NCBI GenBank assembly: GCA_900549775.1 | Contig: URPR01000024.1 | Span: forward strand, 1 to 12,493 | Direction of reading: 5' to 3' | Source of the DNA: an uncultured Oscillospiraceae bacterium | Lineage (GTDB): Bacteria > Bacillota > Clostridia > Oscillospirales > Acutalibacteraceae | Length of the DNA stretch: 12,493 nucleotides | Shown: positions 1-6,467 of the stretch, piece after piece | How positions within the stretch are numbered: the first letter of the stretch is position 1 | Layout: each line of letters begins with the position of its first letter | Made by a program: the position numbers and the translations under genes | Notes under the pieces: model-generated | Told to the model about the DNA's origin: nothing | The model's database searches: none | What the model saw: the letters and a program-made list of their open reading frames with translations, nothing else

Positions 1-313
1 ACTCTTTATACTTTAAAATTTTTTCGCTTTTTCCGTTTGCCTTTTTTTCAAAAAATTCAGCAAGTTTGTGGAACTTTGTTTTTTTTATGAAACTAAAAAT
101 TTTATTGATAAATAGTAATATAAACGGAACCGGCAAAACGTTTCCTATCACGCAAAGTGGAAACGCCAACCGCCAATATACCCCTAATATACTAGCGGCC
201 ACAAGTCCACCTCTCAGTTCCAGTATCGGGACTATAGAAATTAAAAATGCCACTAGTTCCTTCGGAATGCACGATAATGCGCCAACTATGCTCTGAATCA
301 ATGAATCTGCCAC
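1..313 (-). CDS. Small multidrug export family membrane protein, N-terminal part only (COG2426 / PF06695-like)
   Basis: The gene runs off the left edge, so only about 104 N-terminal residues are visible. It starts at GTG (311-313); a perfect AGGAGG lies 8 bases upstream, and no ATG start fits as well. The protein opens MADSLIQSIVGAL, then has a hydrophobic stretch carrying IVPILELRGGLVAAS and a second one with GNVLPVPFILLF, followed by a basic, probably cytoplasmic loop (about residues 75-104). The ELRGG motif after a first membrane segment and the GN-LP-PF motif in the second are typical of the family named 'putative small multi-drug export protein'. That name is historical; transport of a drug is not shown here. 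It follows mnmA by 43 bases on the same strand and is probably the third gene of the cysS operon. Family assignment is fairly sure, function is not. Confidence 0.8.
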   Translation of the reverse strand, partial: MADSLIQSIVGALSCIPKELVAFLISIVPILELRGGLVAASILGVYWRLAFPLCVIGNVLPVPFILLFINKIFSFIKKTKFHKLAEFFEKKANGKSEKILKYKE

Positions 314-321
314 TAATTTTT

Positions 322-327
322 CCTCCT
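322..327 (-). promoter_or_regulatory. Ribosome binding site that fixes the GTG start of the export-family gene
   Basis: The minus strand reads AGGAGG with 8 bases before GTG. This is a full match to the anti-Shine-Dalgarno core and is the main reason for accepting the GTG start at 313. Confidence 0.8.
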
Positions 328-356
328 AAGATAAATAACTTTTTTATTATCGCATT

Positions 357-1406
357 TTAATTAATAACTCCTCCGCCAATCACTATATCTCCATCATAAA
401 ACACAACTGATTGACCCGGCGTTATAGCACGCTGCTTTTCGTAAAATTTCACATTCACAGTGCTTTTATCCATTGGTATTAATTTCGCTCTTTCTGGCTT
501 TGCTTTATATCTAACCTTTGCAGTTATTTCTATTTCTTTTTCTAAAGCGTCAAACATAGTAAAACTTAAATTGTCTGCAATCAGTTCCGTGCTGTATAAA
601 TATTCTTCGCTTCCCAACGTGACGGTATTGTCATCCTTGTTCAGAGAAATGACATACATTGGCTTTCCAAAGCCTACCCCTAAGCCTTTCCTCTGTCCCA
701 CAGTATAATTTATTATCCCCTTATGCTCGCAAAGTCTGTTACCATCAGCATCCACAAAATGTCCAGGGTTCGCTTTTTTGTTAATATATTCTTCTATGAA
801 ACTTACATGGCTGCCGTTTTTAATAAAGCAAATGTCCTGACTATCAGGTTTGTCAAACACCATTAAATTGTTTTCCTTGGCTATTTTACGAGTTTTTTCT
901 TTATCAATATTCGCTATAGGAAATAAAATTTTAGATAATTGTTTTTGACTTAAGTTATATAGCACGTAACTTTGATCTTTTGCAGAGTTCGCCTTTTTCA
1001 GTAAATATTTCCCCATTTTTTCATTATATTCTATATTAGCATAATGACCTGTAGCTATATAGTTAAAACCCTTGCCTTCTGCCAAGTCAAAAATTTTACC
1101 AAATTTGATATATTTATTGCAAACAACACATGGATTTGGAGTGTGCCCGGAAATGTATTCATTTACAAAAGATTTTACAACTTTCTCTTCAAAATCTTGC
1201 GATAAATCCACAACAAAATGGTCTATCTTCAACTGTTCAGCTACCTTTTTAGCGTCTTCAATGTTTTTTTTGTCCGTAGCATTGTTTCTCTGAAGTTGCA
1301 TAGTAACGCCAGTAACATCATAGCCGTTTTGCTTCAAAAGCAACGCAGAAACAGATGAATCCACCCCTCCGCTCATCAAAACTAAAACTTTTTTCTGATT
1401 CTTCAT
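357..1406 (-). CDS. mnmA: tRNA-specific 2-thiouridylase MnmA
   Basis: 349 residues, the usual length. MnmA adenylates U34 of tRNA-Lys, -Glu and -Gln and inserts sulfur to make 2-thiouridine in the cytoplasm. Visible signatures: the PP-loop SGGVDSS (residues 12-18), ATGHYA (118-123), the tRNA-contact segment with KDQSYVLY (143-150), the active-site segment DSQDICF (188-194) and TVGQRKGLGVG near the C-terminal barrel. The catalytic cysteine pair is C96 and C193. C93 occupies the position of E. coli Asp99, giving NPCVVCN, a CxxC arrangement. A GTG at 1442 would add 12 residues but has no ribosome binding site. The ATG at 1406 has AAGGA 6 bases upstream, so I start there. It lies 45 bases after cysS on the same strand with no terminator between them, so co-transcription is likely. 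Confidence 0.96.
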   Translation of the reverse strand: MKNQKKVLVLMSGGVDSSVSALLLKQNGYDVTGVTMQLQRNNATDKKNIEDAKKVAEQLKIDHFVVDLSQDFEEKVVKSFVNEYISGHTPNPCVVCNKYIKFGKIFDLAEGKGFNYIATGHYANIEYNEKMGKYLLKKANSAKDQSYVLYNLSQKQLSKILFPIANIDKEKTRKIAKENNLMVFDKPDSQDICFIKNGSHVSFIEEYINKKANPGHFVDADGNRLCEHKGIINYTVGQRKGLGVGFGKPMYVISLNKDDNTVTLGSEEYLYSTELIADNLSFTMFDALEKEIEITAKVRYKAKPERAKLIPMDKSTVNVKFYEKQRAITPGQSVVFYDGDIVIGGGVIN

Positions 1407-1451
1407 ATACAATCCTTCTTGATCACTTGATAAAAACCACACAGCAAATAA

Positions 1452-2858
1452 TTATTCTTTAGTCAAAAAGCTCCATTTTACGCCTTGCTGTGTATCTTCA
1501 AGCACAATATTTTTCCCTTTTAGTTCGTCTCTTATTTTGTCCGCCAAGACCCAGTTTTTTTCTTTTCTGGCTTTTTCTCTTTTTTCTATTAAAGCTTCTA
1601 TTTCTTCATCTAATGATTCAGATTTTCTATTATAAACTAGACCTAAAATTCCAGAAAGTTCATCAAACAAGCTCATTGCAAACTTAATTGCACCTTCATT
1701 TAAATTTTCCTTTTTGCCAAAAGCTGAATTTATATCTCGTACCAAGTTAAAAAGGCTAGACAGCGCTACAGCTGTGTTTAGATCATCTTCCATTGCGGAT
1801 ATAAAATCTTCTTTATCCTTCAAAAATTGCCCTTTTAACTCTTCACTTATGTTTCCAACTTCAGAATGGCTTAGTAAAAAGTCCAAGTTTTTTCTGCAAG
1901 AATACAACCTATCTAAAGAAGCAATGCACTGTTCTATCACTTCTTTGCTATAGTTTATGGGGCTTCTGTAATGTGAAGCCAGCATCAAATATCTAATAGG
2001 CTCGTATCCATAAACATTCGCAACATCCCGCACAGTGAAGAAATTGTTTAATGATTTGGACATTTTTTTGTTATCTATATTTATATAGCCATTGTGCATC
2101 CAGAATCTAGCAAAAGTCTTGCCTGAAAAAGCTTCGCTTTGTGCAATTTCATTTTCATGATGCGGAAAAATCAAATCTTGACCACCATAGTGTATATCTA
2201 TTGTCTCACCTAAGAACCTTCTAGACATGGCAGAACATTCAATATGCCAACCTGGTCTTCCTTGACTCCATGGTGAGTCCCAATACGGTTCCCCTTTTTT
2301 GGCAGCTTTCCAAAGCGCAAAATCCATCGGGTCTTCTTTTTCGTCTCCAATGCTTATTCTTGCTCCCGCTTCAAGTTCATCTAAAGGCTGATGTGAAAGC
2401 TTACCGTATCCATTAAATTTTTTCGTTCTAAAGTAGACATCGCCATTTTCAGCTTTATACGCATAACCATTTTCTTCTAATTTTGAGATCATGTTTATAA
2501 TCTCGTCTATATTTTCGGTGGCTTTTGGGTGAATGGTAGCTTCCCTTATGTTTAAACCTTTCCTATCTACTTCATATTCCTTTATATATTTTTCAGAAAT
2601 AGAAATATAATCGCTGTTTTCTTCGTTTGCTTTTTTTATTATTTTATCATCTATATCCGTAAAATTCTGGACAAATACCACTGCGAAGCCTTTGTATTCC
2701 ATATATCTTCGCAAAATATCGCACACACAAATAGGTCGAGCGTTTCCTATATGAATATAATTGTAAACAGTTGGTCCACAAGCATAGATTTTTACAACAT
2801 TCGGCTCAAGTGGTGTGAATTCCTCTTTTCTTCTCGACATTGTATTATATATCTTCAT
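1452..2858 (-). CDS. cysS: Cysteinyl-tRNA synthetase
   Basis: 468 residues, standard for a class I CysRS, which charges tRNA-Cys with cysteine using ATP. The HIGH-box is HIGN (36-39) after CGPTVYNYI. The KMSKS loop is intact (265-269). The zinc ligands that select cysteine are C27, C208 (in WHIECSAM), H233 and E237 (in FPHHENE); all four align with the E. coli set with a shift of one residue. The C-terminal third (about 300-468) is the helical DALR/anticodon-binding region, containing MEDDLNTA (356-363) and a charged helical tail. It is the first gene of an operon with mnmA. Promoter and transcription start lie close upstream, leaving a leader of roughly 25 bases, so there is no room for a T-box. 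A purine-rich GAGGGAG lies about 10 bases before the ATG. Confidence 0.98.
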   Translation of the reverse strand: MKIYNTMSRRKEEFTPLEPNVVKIYACGPTVYNYIHIGNARPICVCDILRRYMEYKGFAVVFVQNFTDIDDKIIKKANEENSDYISISEKYIKEYEVDRKGLNIREATIHPKATENIDEIINMISKLEENGYAYKAENGDVYFRTKKFNGYGKLSHQPLDELEAGARISIGDEKEDPMDFALWKAAKKGEPYWDSPWSQGRPGWHIECSAMSRRFLGETIDIHYGGQDLIFPHHENEIAQSEAFSGKTFARFWMHNGYINIDNKKMSKSLNNFFTVRDVANVYGYEPIRYLMLASHYRSPINYSKEVIEQCIASLDRLYSCRKNLDFLLSHSEVGNISEELKGQFLKDKEDFISAMEDDLNTAVALSSLFNLVRDINSAFGKKENLNEGAIKFAMSLFDELSGILGLVYNRKSESLDEEIEALIEKREKARKEKNWVLADKIRDELKGKNIVLEDTQQGVKWSFLTKE

Positions 2859-2889
2859 AAGCCAAGTTCTCCCTCTAAAATATAACTCT

Positions 2890-2918
2890 ATTTTATCCTA
2901 ATTATATAATATTAGCAA
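2890..2918 (-). promoter_or_regulatory. Sigma-A-type promoter for the cysS operon
   Basis: On the minus strand, TTGCTA (2913-2918) is separated by 17 bases from TAAAAT (2890-2895). Spacing is ideal, and each box is at most two bases from consensus. Transcription would start near 2883, giving a leader of about 25 bases. A second TATAAT lies inside the spacer but has no -35 partner at the right distance. Confidence 0.6.
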
Positions 2919-2925
2919 CTATTTA

Positions 2926-2938
2926 TTACACTATGTAA
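2926..2938. repeat. Short inverted repeat between the divergent cysS and small-protein genes
   Basis: TTACA-CTA-TGTAA has 5-base arms and a 3-base centre, and lies just upstream of the cysS -35 box. A second imperfect pair follows on the plus strand (AGGCA-N5-TGCCT, 2938-2952). Either could be an operator, but arms this short also arise by chance in AT-rich DNA. Confidence 0.3.
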
Positions 2939-2988
2939 GGCACATACTGCCTAAGTTAATTGCGCATAATAGCATTGAGGTGATGAAA

Positions 2989-3141
2989 ATGAAAAATAAC
3001 TTTAATGAAAACCTGGACTCAAATAAATTTTTTCAATCTCTTCCATCATACGTTCAAGAGACTATAAAGCAAAGTGGTATTACTCTTAATTCTGAAGAAG
3101 AGTTGAAAAAATGTGCAAACACATTAATGAACAATAAGTAA
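2989..3141 (+). CDS. Small acidic protein of unknown function, 50 residues
   Basis: I do not recognise the family with certainty. The product starts MKNNFNENLD and contains FFQSLPSYVQETIKQSG (14-30), then a Glu-rich segment EEELKKCANTL (36-46). It has one cysteine (C42) and no signal peptide or membrane segment. The LPxYVxETIxxS segment followed by a short amphipathic helix suggests a compact helical protein. An ATG 6 bases earlier (2983) overlaps the Shine-Dalgarno sequence itself, so the start is placed at 2989, with GAGGTG 6 bases upstream. A strong terminator begins 7 bases after the stop. Good ribosome binding site, start, terminator and isolation between two oppositely oriented genes support a real gene. 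I see no clear sigma-A promoter; CATAAT at 2965-2970 is the best -10 candidate but lacks a -35 box. Confidence 0.75.
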   Translation: MKNNFNENLDSNKFFQSLPSYVQETIKQSGITLNSEEELKKCANTLMNNK

Positions 3142-3147
3142 TAATTT

Positions 3148-3185
3148 AAAAACATTCACAGCGCGAAAATCCTGTGAATGTTTTT
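3148..3185. terminator. Bidirectional intrinsic terminator between the small gene and thrS
   Basis: A 14-base perfect stem (AAAAACATTCACAG at 3148-3161 with CTGTGAATGTTTTT at 3172-3185) encloses a 10-base loop. On the plus strand it runs into a long T-rich tract. On the minus strand the stem itself ends in TTTTT followed by TTTAAATTATT. It therefore serves both converging transcripts, the small gene (stop 3141) and thrS (stop 3191). Confidence 0.9.
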
Positions 3186-3190
3186 ATTTA

Positions 3191-5098
3191 TTATTTTTTA
3201 TTTTCTATTTCTTCTTTTAATGTGGATATAAACTCTGCAAGTGACATGCTACCTAAATCACCATTTTTTCTTGACCTAACCGAAACTGTATTTGAAGAAA
3301 CTTCCTTCTCTCCTACAACCAACATATACGGTATTTTTTTAAGCTGCGCTTGTCTTATTTTATATCCTATTTTTTCATTTCTCTTATCAACCGATGCTCG
3401 TATATTTGCTGCTTGTAAGTCTTCTTCGATTTTTTCAGCACTTGCTTGAAATGCCTCACTTATAGGCAAAATAACAACCTGTTGCGGTGCCAACCACAAT
3501 GGGAAAGCTCCTGCATAATGTTCGGTTAAAATACCTATAAATCTTTCTATGCTTCCGAAAATAACCCTGTGTATCATTATAGGCCTGTGTTTTTGACCGT
3601 CTTCACCCACATAAGTCAAATCGAATCTTTCAGGCATTTGGAAATCAAGTTGTATAGTTCCGCATTGCCAGGTTCTACCTAAACTGTCTTCAAGGTGGAA
3701 ATCTATCTTAGGACCATAAAAAGCCCCATCGCCTTCATTGATCTTATATTCCTTTCCATTTTTCTTAAGCGCCGATTCAAGAGCTTTCGTAGCTATATTC
3801 CATTGCTCATCAGATCCCATAGAATCTTCCGGTCTTGTAGAAAGTTCAATCGTGTACTTAAACCCAAAAGTAGAATAAAAGTCATCAATCAAATTCATAA
3901 CACCGATTATTTCAGATTCTATCTGGTCTGGCGTCATGAAAATATGTGCATCGTCTTGAGTAAAGCATCTAACCCTCATAAGCCCATGAAGAGCACCTGA
4001 CAGCTCGTGTCTATGCACTAAACCAAGCTCAGCGACTCTCTCTGGAAGGTCTCTATAAGAATGCATCTTACTCTTATAAACTAGCATCCCGCCGGGGCAG
4101 TTCATTGGTTTTATAGCGTGTTCTACATCATCTATAACCGTTGTGTACATGTTCTCCTTATAATGGTCCCAATGCCCCGATCTCAACCATAAGTCCTTAT
4201 TAAGTATCATCGGCGTTTTTATCTCAACGTACCCTGCTTTTTTATGCTTTTCTCTCCAAAAGTCTTCAAGTATATTTCTCAATACCATGCCATTTGGTAA
4301 GAAAAACGGAAAACCCTGACCTTCATCAAAAAGATCAAACAGTTCCAGTTCTCTACCAAGTTTCCTGTGATCGCGCCTCTTTGCTTCCTCTATCTTTTCT
4401 AGGTACTCATCAAGCATTTTGCTTTTCGGGAATGATATACCGTAAATCCTTTGAAGCATTGGACGGCTAGAATCGCCTCTCCAGTAAGCGCCGGTACAAT
4501 TTAATAGCTTAAACGACTTTACTTTTCCAGTCGACATTAAATGCGTCCCTGCACAAAGGTCCACAAACTCGCCCTGTCTTCTGAACGTCAAATCCGCACC
4601 CTTTTCGGCTAAATCCTCAATAATTTCAACTTTATACGGCTGATTATGCTCTTTCATAAAGTCTAGCGCTTCATCAGGCTTCAAGGTAAACTTTTCAACT
4701 TCCAAATCTTCTTTAATTATTTTTTGCATTTCTTCTTCTATCTTAACAAGGTCATCATTTGTCAAAGATCTCTCTAAATCAAAATCATAGTAAAAACCCG
4801 AATCTATAGCCGGACCGATAGCCAATTTAACATCCTTAAACAGCCTACAAACAGCTTGAGCCATAATGTGAGCTGTAGTGTGCCAATAGGTTTTCTTACC
4901 GTCAGCATCATCAAAAGTTAAAATTTCCAAACTGCAATCGTCCAAAAGTTCAGTTTTCACGTCTTTAAGTTCGCCGTTTACTTTAGCTGCGCACATGTCT
5001 TTATAAAGACCCGCACCTAAAGACTTTGCTACTTCGAAAATCTTTGTACCTTGTGCATATTGCTTAACCACGCCACCTTTTAAAGTAACATTAATCAT
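3191..5098 (-). CDS. thrS: Threonyl-tRNA synthetase
   Basis: 635 residues, full length for the bacterial enzyme. Domains in order: TGS domain (about 1-62); editing domain, which removes mischarged serine, with HTTAH (73-77) and CAGTH (182-186); class II catalytic core (about 245-535); anticodon-binding domain (about 540-635). Zinc ligands that recognise threonine are C334 (MNCPGG), H385 (DDAHIF) and H510 (MIHRVIFGS), at almost exactly E. coli numbering. Motif 2 is intact (RHELSGALHGLMRVR, 363-377). An in-frame TTG at 5116 would add six residues, but it lies on the AAAGGAAG ribosome binding site that serves the ATG at 5098, so the ATG is taken. The gene has its own promoter 34 bases upstream and ends at a strong terminator, so it can be expressed independently of the U32 gene before it. 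Confidence 0.98.
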   Translation of the reverse strand: MINVTLKGGVVKQYAQGTKIFEVAKSLGAGLYKDMCAAKVNGELKDVKTELLDDCSLEILTFDDADGKKTYWHTTAHIMAQAVCRLFKDVKLAIGPAIDSGFYYDFDLERSLTNDDLVKIEEEMQKIIKEDLEVEKFTLKPDEALDFMKEHNQPYKVEIIEDLAEKGADLTFRRQGEFVDLCAGTHLMSTGKVKSFKLLNCTGAYWRGDSSRPMLQRIYGISFPKSKMLDEYLEKIEEAKRRDHRKLGRELELFDLFDEGQGFPFFLPNGMVLRNILEDFWREKHKKAGYVEIKTPMILNKDLWLRSGHWDHYKENMYTTVIDDVEHAIKPMNCPGGMLVYKSKMHSYRDLPERVAELGLVHRHELSGALHGLMRVRCFTQDDAHIFMTPDQIESEIIGVMNLIDDFYSTFGFKYTIELSTRPEDSMGSDEQWNIATKALESALKKNGKEYKINEGDGAFYGPKIDFHLEDSLGRTWQCGTIQLDFQMPERFDLTYVGEDGQKHRPIMIHRVIFGSIERFIGILTEHYAGAFPLWLAPQQVVILPISEAFQASAEKIEEDLQAANIRASVDKRNEKIGYKIRQAQLKKIPYMLVVGEKEVSSNTVSVRSRKNGDLGSMSLAEFISTLKEEIENKK

Positions 5099-5131
5099 TT
5101 TTTCGCTTCCTTTCAAAACATCATAACTTGC

Positions 5132-5161
5132 ATTTTACCACCATTTAGCACGTAACGTCAA
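5132..5161 (-). promoter_or_regulatory. Sigma-A-type promoter for thrS
   Basis: Minus strand TTGACG (5156-5161), an 18-base spacer, then TAAAAT (5132-5137), or GTAAAA at 17. The predicted start near 5125 gives a leader of under 30 bases. No hairpin followed by a T-run separates it from the upstream U32 gene, so read-through from that operon is also possible. Confidence 0.65.
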
Positions 5162-5197
5162 GTTGTATAACATCACAAAGGTAGCTAAAACTCCGCG

Positions 5198-6436
5198 TTA
5201 TCTTCGTTTTCTTAAAAATGCACCTTTTTTTATGTTTTTTTCAAAAGGTATATATACTTTTTGCATAGCATGTGGAGCCGAAACTATTTCATTATTCCAC
5301 TCATCATACATTTTTTCTACCTTTAAGACAAACGGAGCTCTCCCAGGCTCTAGGACATCTAAAGTATCGCCAGTTGAAAATTTATTCCTCTGTGTTACAA
5401 GTAACATACCATTTTCGTACCCTTCGCAAACCCCAACAACGTCATAGTTTCTAATATATCCACCATTTGAGTAAACTTGTCCAGGTTCGCTGTTAAAGTA
5501 AAAGCCTGTGTTGTATTCCCTATGGCTAATCTTTTCAAGCTCATCCTTCATCCAAGGTTTTACTTGCCAAGCTGTCCCAGTATTTCCGGTAAATGAGTAA
5601 TAATCTAAAAGTGCCATCTTGTAAGCGTTAGTCGTTACAGCCACATAATAAGCCGATTTTGCCCTACCTTCTATCTTTAAACTGTTCACACCAGCTTTCA
5701 CTAGCTCGTCTATATGCTCTATCATACATAAATCTCGAGAATTTAGAAAATAAGTACCGTCCGCCTCCTCAAACACTGGAAAATACTGTCCTTGTCTATT
5801 TTCTTCAACCAAATTGTATTTCCACCTACACGGTTGAGCACAATCGCCTCTATTGGCATCGCGACCTGTTAAATAGCTCGACAATAAGCATCTGCCTGAA
5901 AAGGATACACACATCGACCCATGTACAAATGCTTCCAGTTCCAAATTTTCATCTGTTTTTTGTCTAATCTCGGTTATTTCCGAAAGTGAAAGTTCTCTAG
6001 CTAAGACAACCCTTTTCGCACCCATTTCATGAAAGGTTCTAGCCGTCAAATAGTTAACTACACCCGCTTGTGTAGAAACATGCATGTCAGTTTTTGGAGC
6101 CAATTTCTTTATCAGTGCCAACGTCCCCACATCTGCCACTATAAAAGCGTCTATTTCCAGATCTCGTGCAGTTTCTACGAATTCAGGCAGGTGGTCAATT
6201 TCATTGTTTCTTGGCAAAGTGTTGCATGTCAAATACACCTTTACTCCATTTAAATGCGCATAATCTATTGCATTTTTTAAGTCTTCTTTGCTAAAGTTAC
6301 TGGGCGATGTTCTCATACCAAAGCTTTTTCCTGCCAAATAAACTGCATCTGCACCAAAGTTTACAGCTGCTAAAAATCTTTCCATGTCCCCCGCCGGAGA
6401 TAAAACCTCCGCTCTTTTTATTTTCTCTTTATTCAT
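5198..6436 (-). CDS. trhP: Peptidase U32-family tRNA hydroxylation protein, TrhP-like
   Basis: 412 residues. Despite the 'peptidase U32' name, TrhP members (E. coli YegQ, B. subtilis YrrN/YrrO) are needed to make 5-hydroxyuridine at wobble U34, using prephenate-derived chemistry. The sequence has the N-terminal barrel (VLSPAGDMERFLAAVNFGADAV, split across 11-32), the U32 signature VHGSMCVSFSGRC (171-183) and NRGDCAQPCRW (195-205), then LNSRDLC (231-237) and LKIEGRAKS (253-261). C176, C183, C199 and C237 have the spacing of the four iron-sulfur ligands described in UbiU-type relatives, so a [4Fe-4S] cluster is likely. It sits 31 bases after mltG, as in Bacillus, where yrrL is mltG and yrrN/yrrO follow. 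GGAG lies 6 bases before the ATG at 6436; an ATG at 6448 lacks a site. Other U32 roles (23S rRNA hydroxylation, collagenase-like) are less likely given the neighbours. Confidence 0.85.
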   Translation of the reverse strand: MNKEKIKRAEVLSPAGDMERFLAAVNFGADAVYLAGKSFGMRTSPSNFSKEDLKNAIDYAHLNGVKVYLTCNTLPRNNEIDHLPEFVETARDLEIDAFIVADVGTLALIKKLAPKTDMHVSTQAGVVNYLTARTFHEMGAKRVVLARELSLSEITEIRQKTDENLELEAFVHGSMCVSFSGRCLLSSYLTGRDANRGDCAQPCRWKYNLVEENRQGQYFPVFEEADGTYFLNSRDLCMIEHIDELVKAGVNSLKIEGRAKSAYYVAVTTNAYKMALLDYYSFTGNTGTAWQVKPWMKDELEKISHREYNTGFYFNSEPGQVYSNGGYIRNYDVVGVCEGYENGMLLVTQRNKFSTGDTLDVLEPGRAPFVLKVEKMYDEWNNEIVSAPHAMQKVYIPFEKNIKKGAFLRKRR

Positions 6437-6467
6437 TTGAGTCTCCATTTGTATTAAGTTTCAAAGT

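Noticed and set aside
66..296. Open frame of 76 codons on the plus strand at the left edge
   Set aside because: It is the complement of the export-family gene, whose minus-strand frame has a perfect ribosome binding site and recognisable family motifs; the plus-strand product resembles nothing.
1407..1442. 12-codon N-terminal extension of mnmA from a GTG
   Set aside because: No Shine-Dalgarno sequence precedes that GTG, and the residues precede the point where MnmA proteins normally begin.
2928..2939. 12-base sequence ACACTATGTAAG, repeated at 12357-12368
   Set aside because: The second copy is inside a coding region encoding ordinary residues, and two copies of a 12-mer in an AT-rich 12 kb window do not make a convincing regulatory repeat.
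3174..4000. Two plus-strand open frames of about 90-100 codons inside thrS
   Set aside because: Both lie entirely or almost entirely antisense to a full-length, fully conserved synthetase and have no ribosome binding site or protein-like features.
5099..5197. Possible T-box or other riboswitch before thrS
   Set aside because: Only 99 bases are available and most of that is promoter; no T-box core sequence or antiterminator pair is visible.
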